Source of the DNA: Parasitella parasitica
Lineage: Eukaryota; Mucoromycota; Mucoromycetes; Mucorales; Mucoraceae
DNA: 64,000 nt
Assembly (NCBI GenBank): GCA_025201805.1
Contig: MU619279.1
Coordinates: forward strand, 26,543-90,542
Direction: 5' to 3'
A program made the translations under genes and the position numbers. Of the stretch, positions 13,057-24,400 are shown one piece after another; within the stretch, counting starts at the first letter, position 1, and each line of letters starts with the position of its first letter. The notes beneath the pieces are model-generated. The model was not told where the DNA came from. It made no database searches and worked only from the letters and a program-made list of their open reading frames with translations.

Positions 13057-14055
13057 TTATGAGAATACACAAGGATTCATAAAATCTTCATATTGATAAA
13101 AGGGTTTCAACCTTCTGTTGGAGTCCAACAAACCAAAATGTCCTTCAACGCCTGGTTTGTAAAGTTCATCTATAGCCGAGAACCAAATCATTTCGATTCC
13201 TAATGTGCGGGTCATACAAAGAGCCTTGAATAAAAAGCTATATATGTACATGCATTGTGATAAGTAACATAGATATAAAAGTTTGGTATATTGTATAAAC
13301 TCACTCCTTTTGGTTCTCTGGCAGCGAAACTGAATCTTTGACTTGCTCGCCTTGATCAGGCCATCCAGTTTCTGAAATACGCACTACTTTTCCCTTGGAG
13401 ACGCTTTTCACTGTCAAGAAATGTTGCTTTAGCTTATCAACAGCGTTACTAATGTGCTCTCCTTCCCAATATATAAAGGCGTTCCTGTTGTAAAATTGAT
13501 CAGATTAGAAAAGTTTTGCTCCAAATAAGCATCGCATACATACATCATAAGAAGATCTACAGCATCAACAATGTCGGGATAAAATTTATAGTAGACTTCT
13601 GATGTTGTTACTTTGACTCCTTTTGGTCCAACTAGATTTTTAACTTTGTTGATGTGTTTGACGAGTTGATCGGAAGACATGTCTTCTCTGTACATTACTT
13701 CTGAGCCAACGATAATGGCCTCGACATTGTAAAAACTATTCGACGACGCAAGTTTTTGCAAGGCTGCATATTCCTCTTCAAATGAATCAGTCTTATCAAT
13801 CCACATTCCCAAATAAATTTTCATTTTGCTTTCTTGAGATGCTTGTAAAGCCAGTTGCCCAATTTGACAATCCTTGATGGAATACACTCTCACAGTGTTT
13901 GTGTACTGAGATAATGTGCGGAAATCTCTTTTTACGGTATCAAAAGTCGGGCAAGAATCCTTGTTCACACCATAATTAAGGCCATAAAATGGACTCGATG
14001 CTGCAATTGCATTATAAACTAGGCAGCATGCAAAGATCATCGATTTAAAGAACAT
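13057..14055 (-). CDS. Secreted glycoside hydrolase family 17 beta-1,3-glucanase/transglycosylase
   Basis: A 290-residue protein in three exons (13544-14055, 13305-13484, 13057-13237). The chosen start gives a signal peptide (MFFKSMIFACCLVYNAIAA) directly before the mature GH17 start SSPFYGLNYGVNKDSC; an upstream in-frame ATG at 14115 would bury the signal. Barrel landmarks are TVRVYSIKDCQ, the acid/base Glu in IIVGSEVMYRED, and the nucleophile Glu in VVRISETGWPDQGE, followed by YKPGVEGHFGLLDSNRRLKP at the end of the domain. GH17 enzymes of fungi hydrolyse or remodel wall beta-1,3-glucan. No GPI signal is seen: the protein ends DFMNPCVFS. Exact linkage specificity is unknown. Confidence 0.9.
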
Positions 14056-14539
14056 AATGATTTTAATTTTTTTTTGGAAAAAAAGAAAAAGAACAAAGAT
14101 ATGTACATTTCTCAATAAATACTATATATTTTATAAGAAAAATGATGATTCAGGGGGTGATGTCTTGGGCTGTCATGGCAACAAGTTGTTAAGGAATTTG
14201 CACATACCCACTACTGTACAGTGAGACTGGAAGTTGAGCGATGCTGATGCGACTTATATACACAGTGCTTAAGTATTGTTTGAATTTACACTTTGGATTC
14301 TTTGACTTCATATCTCACCCTGTTTTTTTCTCAAGTATATTTTTCTACCTTATGGGTTTTTTCATGCAGAGATATTGTCTACAAAGATGTAAAAAAATGA
14401 CAAGTTAGTCTCTAATCTCGCTTGGCTTGAGCGGACAAAGTGTATTTAGCGAGTCTTTTGGAGCCGCCCTTGATTCCCCATCCAAAATCGATCAATTTTT
14501 GTGTTCTCCGTCCCATAAGCGACCACAGAGTACCCAACA

Positions 14540-14549
14540 NNNNNNNNNN
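14540..14549. other. Assembly gap (10 N)
   Basis: Ten N residues directly followed by a poly(A) and GA-rich tract. The true gap size is probably arbitrary, so distances across it should not be trusted. Confidence 0.98.
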
Positions 14550-15433
14550 AAAAAAAAAAAAAAGAGAAAAAAAAAAAATAGAGATATCATCTAGCTAATC
14601 AAAAGCTTACATTCAGAAAGAAAGCTTGATATTTGGTAAGCAAGAGAAGCGCTTATATATGTTGGCAACATATCCATTTACTGCGTCAGTCGTACAACAA
14701 ATATCCACACAACAATTTTTTGTGTGCGTGTATAAGGGAAGGGATGGAAATCACAACATTTTAACTTTGATCTAAAAATGCAGATTTTTTTTTGTTATGG
14801 TTATCATTCGAAAACATCTAAAGAACAAATTAATAAAAATGAAAATCCATAATTTTCAACATGATTTTACTTGTGGTTAAGATTTATTCTTTTTCTCGTC
14901 CAAATTAGACCACATACAAAGGTATTCCATTCGTGATGCTTATAGAGGTTATTCCTTTGTTTCAGTAGAATGTTACTTTTTTCAAATTTCTTAAAGTTCT
15001 TTTAAAAGACAATGCTAATTAAAAGGTCAATGCGTGTTTCCAGATTTGCATTTTGTTTGCGAGTTAGAGTCTAACGAATTGAACGAATGGACAATGATAT
15101 CACCTGTTGTATAGTCAAAGTTTACAGCGATACATTTCCCATTAGTGATGCGTGCAAAGGAGTGGTTCCGCAATTACTTGTGATTATCCAACATGGTTGT
15201 GCCTACTACACTCCATTCAAAGGGCATCCAGTGTAATGGTGTGCATTTGCTTTCCGATGCGACGTCATTCAAGAGAGCATGGATGGATAAACCATAATGT
15301 GGGGAGTCTGACGGAAACTGGGGGTGAAAAATATTGAAGCCTACCAAACAAAAAAAAAACCATACAAGGCTGCCAACTTGGAATTTGGGCTCTTGTTTTT
15401 TCTTCTCTTTTGTTAAACAACCCCCCTCTCTCT

Positions 15434-15441
15434 TATATAAA
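15434..15441 (+). promoter_or_regulatory. TATA-like element before the complex I 51-kDa gene
   Basis: TATATAAA lies 43 bp before the ATG inside a C/T-rich leader region. That is close to the start codon, so the leader would be very short if this is the functional TATA box. Confidence 0.35.
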
Positions 15442-15483
15442 CCTTTTCACCCCCCTCTTTTTATATTATTTAACTATCGGTCA

Positions 15484-17504
15484 ATGTTGAGAACAATTAC
15501 CGTTAAACGTGGTAATGCTTGATGATATGGATAGATTTTGGAAATTTGCAGCCCTTGATTAATTTTTTTTTTTTTTTTTTTTTGGCTGCAGCTGCGCCTA
15601 TATTAGCTCGCCAACAACTTAGAACACTCCCTTCCGTAGCACGCACCTTCGCTACTGAAGCAACACCCGACCCAAATGCCAACCCCATCACTGGAAAAAC
15701 AACCTATGGTAATCTCAGTGACGAGGATCGCATTTTTACCAACCTTTACATGAAGCACGACTTTCGTTTGAAAGGTGCCTTGAAGCGTGGCGATTGGTAC
15801 AAGACCAAGGAGATGGTCCTCAAGGGTCATGAATGGATTCTCAAAGAAATGAAGGAATCTGGTCTTCGTGGCCGTGGTGGTGCTGGTTTCCCTACTGGCC
15901 TCAAGTGGAGTTTCATGAATAAACCATCAGATGGCCGGTAAAGTATCTCGACTTTCAATGTGGAAACCACTCATTTAAGTAATTACATATCTAGCCCTCG
16001 CTACCTTGTTATCAATGCTGATGAGGGTGAGCCAGGTACCTGTAAGGATCGTGAGATTCTCCGTGGTGATCCACACAAACTTGTCGAAGGCTGTCTTCTT
16101 GCTGGTTCCGCCATGAAGGCTAATGCTGGTAATATATATATATATATATATAAAGGCTAATTGGATCATGTATATTAATCCTTTTTAATAGCTTATATTT
16201 ATATTCGTGGTGAATTTTATCAAGAAGCCAACAATCTTCAAATTGCAATTGACGAAGCTTACAAGGCTGGTTTGATTGGTAAGAATGCCTGTGGTACTGG
16301 CTTTGATTTTGATGTCTACATCCATCGTGGTGCTGGTGCTTATATCTGTGGCGAGGAAACCAGTTTGATCGAATCCATTGAAGGCAAGCAAGGTAAGCCT
16401 AGAATGAAGCCCCCATTCCCCGCCGATATTGGTCTCTTTGGATGTCCCACTACTGTAACCAACGTCGAGACTGTCGCTGTTGCTCCCACTATCCTTAGAC
16501 GGTAAGTAATAGGATGATTCGGATATAAAAGACTGGATTCTGACATATATTTTGGTTTGTCAGTGGCGGTTCTTGGTTTGCTAGTTTCGGTCGTCCTCGT
16601 AACTCTGGAACCAAGCTTTTCTGTGTATCAGGTCATGTTAACAATCCCGCTACTTTCGAAGAAGTAAGAAAGTGAATTGGATAGATGGTTTATGGGCTTG
16701 TGTTAATGTGCAAAATGTAGGAAATGTCAATGCCTTTGAAGGAAATGCTTGAAAAGCATTGTGGTGGAATTAGAGGTGGTTGGGACAACTTGCTCGGTAT
16801 CATTCCCGGTGGTTGTTCCGTCCCTGTCATTCCTAAAGATATCTGTGAGGATGTTTTGTAAGTGAATATACGATTATACAAGCAATTATTCTGACTGCTT
16901 GTTTTTGGTTTTTTTTATAGAATGGATTTCGATGCTCTTCGAGATGTTCAATCTGGTCTCGGCACAGCCGGTAAGTTTTTAGCAATAACTTTTGGAGACA
17001 AATCACCATTGAACTAAAGTTGGTCTTCTTTCAGCTGTCATTGTCATGGACAAGTCTACAGACATTGTTGGTGCTATCTCCAGATTTGCCAAGTTCTATC
17101 GTCACGAATCTTGTGGTCAATGTACACCCTGTAGAGAAGGTACAAAATGGCTCGAATCCATGATGGACCGTTTTGAAGTTGGCCGTGGACAAAGAGAAGA
17201 AATTGAACAAATTTGGGAGTTAACAAAACAAATCGAAGGCCATACTATCTGTGCTCTTGGCGATGCCGCTGGTAAGTTTGATTTGTAAGGTCTGCCATCT
17301 ACTTTGATTAACACTTTTTTTTTTGTGTCTTCTTTGCATGTGTTAGCTTGGCCAGTGCAAGGTATGTACAAGATGTATACTTTAAACTTGTCGATAATTG
17401 CTAACATAATGATTATTTTATTAGGTCTTATTCGCCATTTCAGACCTGAGTTAGAAGCCAGAATGGACAAGTTCGCAGCCGAAAACCCACAACTTAACAA
17501 CTAA
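15484..17504 (+). CDS. NDUFV1: NADH:ubiquinone oxidoreductase 51-kDa subunit (complex I, NDUFV1/NuoF)
   Basis: A 478-residue mitochondrial subunit that oxidises NADH with FMN and passes electrons to the N3 iron-sulfur cluster. Ten exons join in frame: 15484-15511, 15592-15937, 15995-16128, 16192-16501, 16564-16663, 16721-16857, 16921-16970, 17035-17271, 17347-17361 and 17425-17504. The N-terminus MLRTITVKR.. LARQQLRTL is an Arg-rich presequence. Visible sites are the NADH/FMN motif [39 protein letters not shown], and the 4Fe-4S ligands [11 protein letters not shown] with the later Cys in GHTICALGD. The ninth exon is a 15-nt microexon encoding WPVQ and flanks. Intron 1 carries a poly(T) run and intron 3 an (AT)n run. 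Confidence 0.97.
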
Positions 17505-18542
17505 ATAGTTTCTATTTCTATGGTATACACAATTTTCATTACGATTTCCTGTCTCGACTTTTAAACAAATAAAACACGACTAAAAAAAAAGCTTTTAATA
17601 TCTGAAATCCGTGCCTAACAGAGAGAGTTGCTGACTCGATGTGATCTCATATTATGTCGTGACACAATGGAAACAGTTAGAGTCTAATTCATAAAAAGTG
17701 GGTTTTTTATCTCCCACAATTTGTAATGGAAGTTTCATTCAGGACGTAGCATACAAAGTCAGTAAGTGCAGCAAGCATATAAATATTATCCATGTGTATT
17801 TTTCAGACTCGTCAAATTTTAGCCATTTTGAAAATCCGTTGTTGGCGAATTTTCCAAAAATTCAACATATTATGCACCCAATTCCTTTAGTAATCTATGC
17901 ATATGATATAGCGGAACGAGAGGAATAACGATGGCGTGCTTCTCTCATCTATAGCGCTTTCTTTTTTAATGTAAAATACAATGAAAAATTTCACTTCTCT
18001 TGCTGCAAGAAAAGGATAAAAAATCTATTATTTCTGGTCGGCTCAATCCATGAAATTCGTTAATGCTTTTACCTGCAGCAGCAACAAGCCTCGTGCACAT
18101 GTATGAAATTCTGCGCTTTTCAAGCATATGGGCAAATATACTAACGTCAGTTGTAAATACCAGAGAAGTGCCCCCATTGAATGTCTGAATCAGGATAACA
18201 AAAAACATGCTTTTTACGTGATAGATGATGAAACAATTGCTATCCTCATGATACATATTTGCCTTATGCCCTTTTGATAGGCGTAGCATTGAGCAACAGT
18301 AAATTTTTGTAATACACTATAGTTGGCCCATTTAGAGCAGGCGTCGGCAGTCTCTGTCAATAGATGTACGGCAAGAGGATCATCTTTTTAGGGTTGAAAT
18401 GCCAATGTTCAATATATATATATATATATATATTGTTTATTTAATTCATTGTCTCTTTCTTTCCTCTTTCATTCCTTGTACTTCTTTTTCTCAGCTCCTT
18501 CTTTTTGAATCAACAAACAGTAGCATTCGCAATTGACAACAT
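17505..18542. other. Intergenic region
   Basis: 1 kb of AT-rich sequence. It includes an (AT)n tract at about 18411-18433 just before the pyrimidine-rich leader of the next gene. A minus-strand open frame of 107 codons at 17966-18289 has no feature that I recognise and is not called. Confidence 0.45.
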
Positions 18543-20787
18543 ATGAACACTAGCCTCAGTCCTCCTCACCGGCCATCAGCAAAGGCGAATTCAACCAAGC
18601 ACCAGAAACTAGGCGCTGCAGCAGTTGCAAAGACGCCGCCACGTAATGAATCAAATGAAGACGATGCTGTTGCTCATTCTGATGAAGGATCCCTCCTGGT
18701 GAGTTTAGCCGCAATTCACATGTAACTTTATATACTCGTTCTTAAACATGCGATTAGGATCTACTTGAGAGAGACTTCAAGTTAACCATCAGTGATGACT
18801 TGATGACAGATGACGATTCTGACATCGACGACGAGCAAGCTGCTTTTATAGGCTTAGCTCATGAGGTAAGAAAAGATCGTGGCAGCATTTAGACTTGTTA
18901 TTTACCTTGTCCAAACACGACAGTCTGCATCAAGTATCCACCCATATAATATAGACACTAAAGAAGACAGCAGCATGTGCTACCATCCAGCTGCAACTTT
19001 GATACATGAGAATAATCAAATGATGGAGCAGCAACGAGGTACGTGTGATACAATACGGCTTCGCCTCCGCCCCACCACACCCCGCCACTTTTAGTCTGTA
19101 TGTATGAATGTCAAAAAATTAAGGGACACATTGTTTCAAATGTTATAGGCCTTCTTGACAACAAGGAAAACACGCTGGAAGATGAGCTCTACGAAACAAG
19201 GTTGTCGTTTAGCAGAAGGCCATCTCAGTTATTGCAAGAAAACACCACATTAAATGCTCTGTGCCCCCCATCGCACGTTTTGAAGGCGCGTAGACTCTCC
19301 AAAACGATCATGAAACCTTCAGCCTCAACCCCAGTTACTGTTAAAGATAAAGATCGTAGATCGTCGATCTCAGATAACTACTCCAAAGAACTGAGCAGCC
19401 ATAGTGCCGTCAGCCCGAGATTTATGGCCCTAAGAAAACTGAGCGAAGTTAGCAATGTAAGTGGGAAGCCCTGGCTTTCTACCGCAGATGATTAACTAAT
19501 ATTGCTATCATTAAAAATATGCTATAATGCTATCAGTTGCCCCCGCATTCTATATCATATTCTGCTGTGCCACCTGTTCCGCAGATCCCTTCAGCATCTG
19601 CTGATGACAAAACTGTACCTAGGGCAGTTGCAAATGATGATCAGCTGTTGACCAAAATTGACAAGATGCTTGAGTCACAGCTGCATTTTCATCTAGGTCA
19701 GATTGTATGGAGGGCGTCTGAAAACCATTTAGATGCTCGCCGTTTCTGGGAGGAACAGAAAAAGGAAATGTTTGGGCTTGCAGCGACATTGATCGGCCAA
19801 ATGGACACACAAGTCGTTATGCAAAAGAGAATGGCAATTGAATCTACCAAAAACACTGAACGGATCGAAAGAGGTGAAGCCAATCTAGCCCTGTTACAGA
19901 AAGAACTAAACACATACATATCCAAATACACGGAAGCGAAAAGCCAGCTATTCGAATTGGAAATGCTAAAAACTAGAAATCTGCAACTCGAAAAGCAACA
20001 TGAAGAAGATCTGAAAATCATTACGCACTTGAAAAAGGTTCCAGGCGTCAGTACGGACGAACCCCTCGCTGATTTAAAACCAGAAAATACCCAACTCCTG
20101 AAGGAAAAAGAAAAAAACCAGCAATTACAGGAACAAAACACTTTGCTTGAGCAAGAGAAAGAGAAGCAGGCCTTGGAAATAAAGCAGCTGAAAAGCCAGA
20201 TTTTCCAGATAAATCAAAACAAGCTGCTGCCATCTGCCAGCACAACTATTATAGCCGATGGACTTGAGTATAATAACAATGATTCCAGCGAGAACAAGAT
20301 AGATAATTGGGCCGACATTATGGAGTCTGAGGACAAGGCTAAAAAATGTGCCAATGAATGGGCACAAAAGCACAGAGAATTGCAGGTCAGTTACTTTGAA
20401 TTGTGCTCCAAGCTACAAAAGAAGCGACAATTGCAAACAGACTACAAAAAGACAATCTATAATTTGAGTCAATCAGTGGTTGAAAAAGATGAAATAATTC
20501 GCCAGCTGAAACAAGCTCAAAATGTTGATAGGATTCAGCTGGACTATTTGCAAATGGAGCTGAATAACAATCACGAAAAAAGCAAGAGAAAAAAAGCATC
20601 TGAAACTGGAGGCTACACCACTGAGGGCGATTATCTGACATTCACTACGAAGATTAATGGCCAACCGTCAAAATACACTATAAAGATTCCTAACGTAAAT
20701 CACTATGGCAACAAGGGCCCGGCACCTAATTGTAATACCTTGAACTCTTACGCAAGTGAATGGAAGCGGAGCAAAACCGAAAACTGA
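18543..20787 (+). CDS. Coiled-coil protein of unknown function
   Basis: A 645-residue protein in five exons (18543-18698, 18758-18865, 18924-19038, 19149-19456, 19537-20787), with all junctions in frame. The first 250 residues are acidic and Ser/Pro-rich, with a DDDSDIDDEQ stretch. About residues 265-560 are a long coiled coil with heptad-like Leu/Gln/Glu/Lys spacing (for example LLKEKEKNQQLQEQNTLLEQ). A compact C-terminal piece follows, containing GDYLTFTTKINGQPSKYTIK, which looks like a short folded motif. No enzymatic or membrane feature is visible. I do not recognise the family. Coiled-coil architecture suggests a scaffold or cytoskeleton/transport adaptor, but that is inference only. Confidence 0.82.
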
Positions 20788-21410
20788 CACAATACCCTTT
20801 AGTTCATATCTTATTTACACAAAATAGACTATACTGTAGTGCTATAATAATTTCACCAATATTATAATAAAATCGCGTATGATTTTCTCAATTAGCAAAT
20901 TTTTACAATGATGGACTCGGCAACATCTGATGTTCAAAAGATAAGGCGATAAGACAACCAATTTTGAGGAGGAAGCCAACCCTTACAAAATGAATTAAGA
21001 TTGCTGGGATTTACTATCTTACTAGGTAGGTTTTTATGGGTAAAGCTGGTTTCAATACCCTAATGCTCGCTCAACTAGAGAGATGTGCCAGCAATTGTTG
21101 AAAGCGCCAAATACACTCGCACTTCACACATACTGAGAGTTATAACAGCTCAGGATGTTATTTCAATTGAGGTGAAGGGCGCCTTTGAAACCCAATAGAG
21201 CAAAAGTCTCATGAAAGCAGAAAGACGGAGAATATGCAAAAACAAGCGAGGCCAATGATAACAGCAAGGGGCTGTGTGCAATGGCGACATTTTATTCAAA
21301 TAAAAACAAAAAAAAAAGACAATATTGTACCTTTGCTTATCTTGAGTTTCTAGTATTTTATTGCCCAGGGTTAATAATCCAACACCACTTTTTACTCTGC
21401 CATTTACAAG
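20788..21410. other. Intergenic/promoter region of the sulfite reductase gene
   Basis: About 620 bp with no supported gene. The open frames on either strand lack splice support and family likeness. Confidence 0.5.
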
Positions 21411-24400
21411 ATGCAATTTCTCAATGGCAGAGAAGCTTCCATCCTGGCAGCTCAATTAACAAACGAGCGTGTTTATGCAAGCGTCGACACAACCATGCCT
21501 CAGCTTACTCAGACAAATATTTGGAACCAAGCTGTCAAAACTGATCAAATTGAAGATCCCGTATTCCACCTAACAATCGCCATTGCTCATCGCCAACTGT
21601 CCAGTGCTGTTTTATCCTCTCAGATACTGTTGGCTGCTATCCCATATTTGTACACACTGGCTGCTGATGGGGCCCCCATAGTCTTGCATGTTGCTGCAGA
21701 TTGTGGCCATTCCAGTACATACGCTGATTTCACCCAAATCATGTCTGTTAGACAAAGTGGTTTGGCATTGATCAGCGCTTCATCGGTGCAAGAAACTTAT
21801 GACTTGTCGTTGATTGCTCAGTCTGTTTCTTTACGGTGCTCTACTCCCTTTCTCCATTTCTTTGACAGCAATCGTATTTCAGATGAATGTACCTGTATTC
21901 ATGTTTTAAATCACCAAGATCTCTTAAAATTGCTTCCGGAGGCAGAGGTAAATGACAATTTCAAAAACAAGCCTGTACCAGAGCCGGCTACGAAGCCGTC
22001 GGCCTACCTTCAACACAAATCAAGCCTGGTACAAGGCGAAAATAAAGAGTCTTCTTCTCTGTTGGATGTTCATGCTGCTTTTAATCAAGTCGCTGGTGAA
22101 TTTGCTGAGCTTACTGGCAGATGTTACGCCCCTTTAGAATATGTCGGTCATCCTAAGGCTGAGTATGTTATTATTGCTATGGGTGCTGGTGCTACTGTTA
22201 TTGAGCAATCTTTGCGTGTCATTGCGGATACCGATCCTTCTTTCAAGGTGGGTGTGCTGAAGATTCGTCTATATCGTCCTTGGAGCAATGAAAACCTCTT
22301 GAATGCTCTGCCATGTAGTGTTCAAGGCATCGCAGTGCTCGAGCCCACTGACGATTATACCTGCACTTGCAACCCTCTCTTTTTGGATGTTGCTGCTGCT
22401 TATCAAACAGCCAGCATTGAAAATGTGGAAATTTTTAGCGGCCAATACGGCGTTGAAGATACTAATTTCACTCCCAATATGGTGCAATCCGTACTAAAGG
22501 CTCTGATGCGTAATAATCTAGATCGTCGATTTAAGGTTTCTTCTTTACCTACTGTATCTACCAATTTGCAAGTGGTTTCTTCTTCTACTACTGAACAGAT
22601 TATCTTTGTGTCGAGCCCTTCTCTTGCAACTCAGTTTGCTTCTCATCACACTTTACTGGGCAAAGCTGCCCAAGCCTATACTATTAACAGCTCAGATGTA
22701 ACGCATATACGTATTGCTCAATCACAGGAAGGTCCTTTCCTACCTTCTCTCATTCAATCCGCTGACGCTGTAGTTTTGGCTCACCTTCCTTTAAACCAAG
22801 ATCAAGAAAAGGCTACTATTAATGCTATCCATGCCTTAACCAATAGTGGCTCTCTCATCATCGATGGAGAGGCTTCTGATCTTCCTGCTAGTATCAAGAA
22901 CGCCGCTCATTCTCGACAAGCAATACTTGTTACCGTCCAAGACGTACCAGCGTCTTTTACAAGCAGCTGTTTATCTGATGTCTTGGGTGATCCTGAGACT
23001 TCTTTTATGGCTGTTCCTCATGAATGGGCCAACGAGCAGCAACCTTTGGCTTTCCAAAGCGATCAGCGTGGAAGCAGCATGTATCTGGAGCCAACTTTAC
23101 CAGTGGAAACGTCTTATATCAAAATGCTTCATCAAGTCTTTGGGTCTCGGTTAGATATCGCCAACGCTTACCAAGCTTCTTCTATCTGGTCTCCTGACGT
23201 CTCGAGGCCTCACGCTGCTACACCTGAATTTGGATACGGGCGTGTCGTAAATCACATTCAAGAACGCTCTCGCTTGGTTGATTTTGTGATGAAAGTCATT
23301 CATAGCTCGACTCTTCCATTAGAGGCCACACGTGTTCTTTCTCAATGGCTGCTTCTGGTCAAGTCTCACCAGCCATGTGCTTCCAAGGTCCAAGAAGCTT
23401 CTGATGTGGTCGTTCGTGCACTGTCGTCTATTGCCAGCGAATTCCCTGAAGCGCAATCCATCCTGGACAAGAAAAAGCTGTTATCCACACAATCCAACTG
23501 GATAATTGGCTCTGATGCTTGGGCTTATGATTTGGGTCAATCAGGTCTTCATCATGTAATTACATCTGGTGATAATATCAACATATTGATCGTGGATACA
23601 GCTCCCTACTACACTACCGGTTTAGCCAAAAATGAACAGCAAAAGAAGGATATCGGGCTCTACGCTATGAACTATAGCTCTGTCTATGTCGCTTCTGTAG
23701 CTGTGTATGCCTCTTATACTGGTGTGTTGCAAGCTCTTATAGAGGCTGATGCTTACGAAGGACCTTCTGTTGTCCTTGCTTATTTGCCTCAGCTTTACAA
23801 TGTGCCTAATCCTCTTGCTACCTTGAAGGAAACTAAAGCCAGCGTTGATACGGGAGCCTGGCCTTTGTACCGTTGGAACCCTGTTTCGGAAGGAGCCTTT
23901 GGTCAAGAAATTTTCACTTTGGATTCTCAACGCATCAAGAAATCACTGGAGGCATTTCTGGCAAAGGAAAACTACCTTACTCAACTGGTTTCAAGTTATC
24001 CTACCATTTCAAGTGCTCTTGTTAGTTCACTCGAATCTGTGAGTCGAAAACTCTTTGCTGTTTTTATTTTTGATAGCCACACTAATCACGGAATTACTGT
24101 ATTGCTGTAGGATGCCAAAAAACGTCATGCTGAGCTGAAAGCCAAGGCTCGTACTGATTATGCTCGTTTGTTGTCAGGATTAGGCGGCAGCAGCAGTGGT
24201 GCTCCCCTCACTGTTCTTTTCGGCTCTGATAACGGTAATGCTGAAAGTGTCGCAAAGAAAATTGCCAGTCGTGCTAAATCAAGGGGCCTTCAGGTCAAGC
24301 TCATGGCGATGGACGATTACGAAGATATTCAAGAGCTTGCCAACGAGACAAATGTTGTTGTCATCTGTTCTTCTGCCGGTCAAGGTGAAATGCCCTCCAA

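Larger units (their letters stand above)
14056..15483. other. Divergent spacer with assembly gap
   Basis: Holds a ten-N gap, an A-rich tract beside it, and the promoter of the complex I gene (pyrimidine-rich, TATATAAA at 15434-15441). No gene seen. Confidence 0.55.

Noticed and set aside
12765-13082. Plus-strand frame overlapping the end of the GH17 gene
   Set aside because: Rich in Tyr, Ile and Cys from AT-rich spacer sequence and overlapping a confident gene; looks like chance.
17695-17720. gtggg/cccac inverted repeat before a T run, resembling a bacterial terminator
   Set aside because: The genome is eukaryotic and the stem is only five pairs; no reason to assign a function.
17966-18289. 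Minus-strand open frame of 107 codons between the complex I and coiled-coil genes
   Set aside because: It reads somewhat like protein but has no splice partner, promoter context or family resemblance that I can support.
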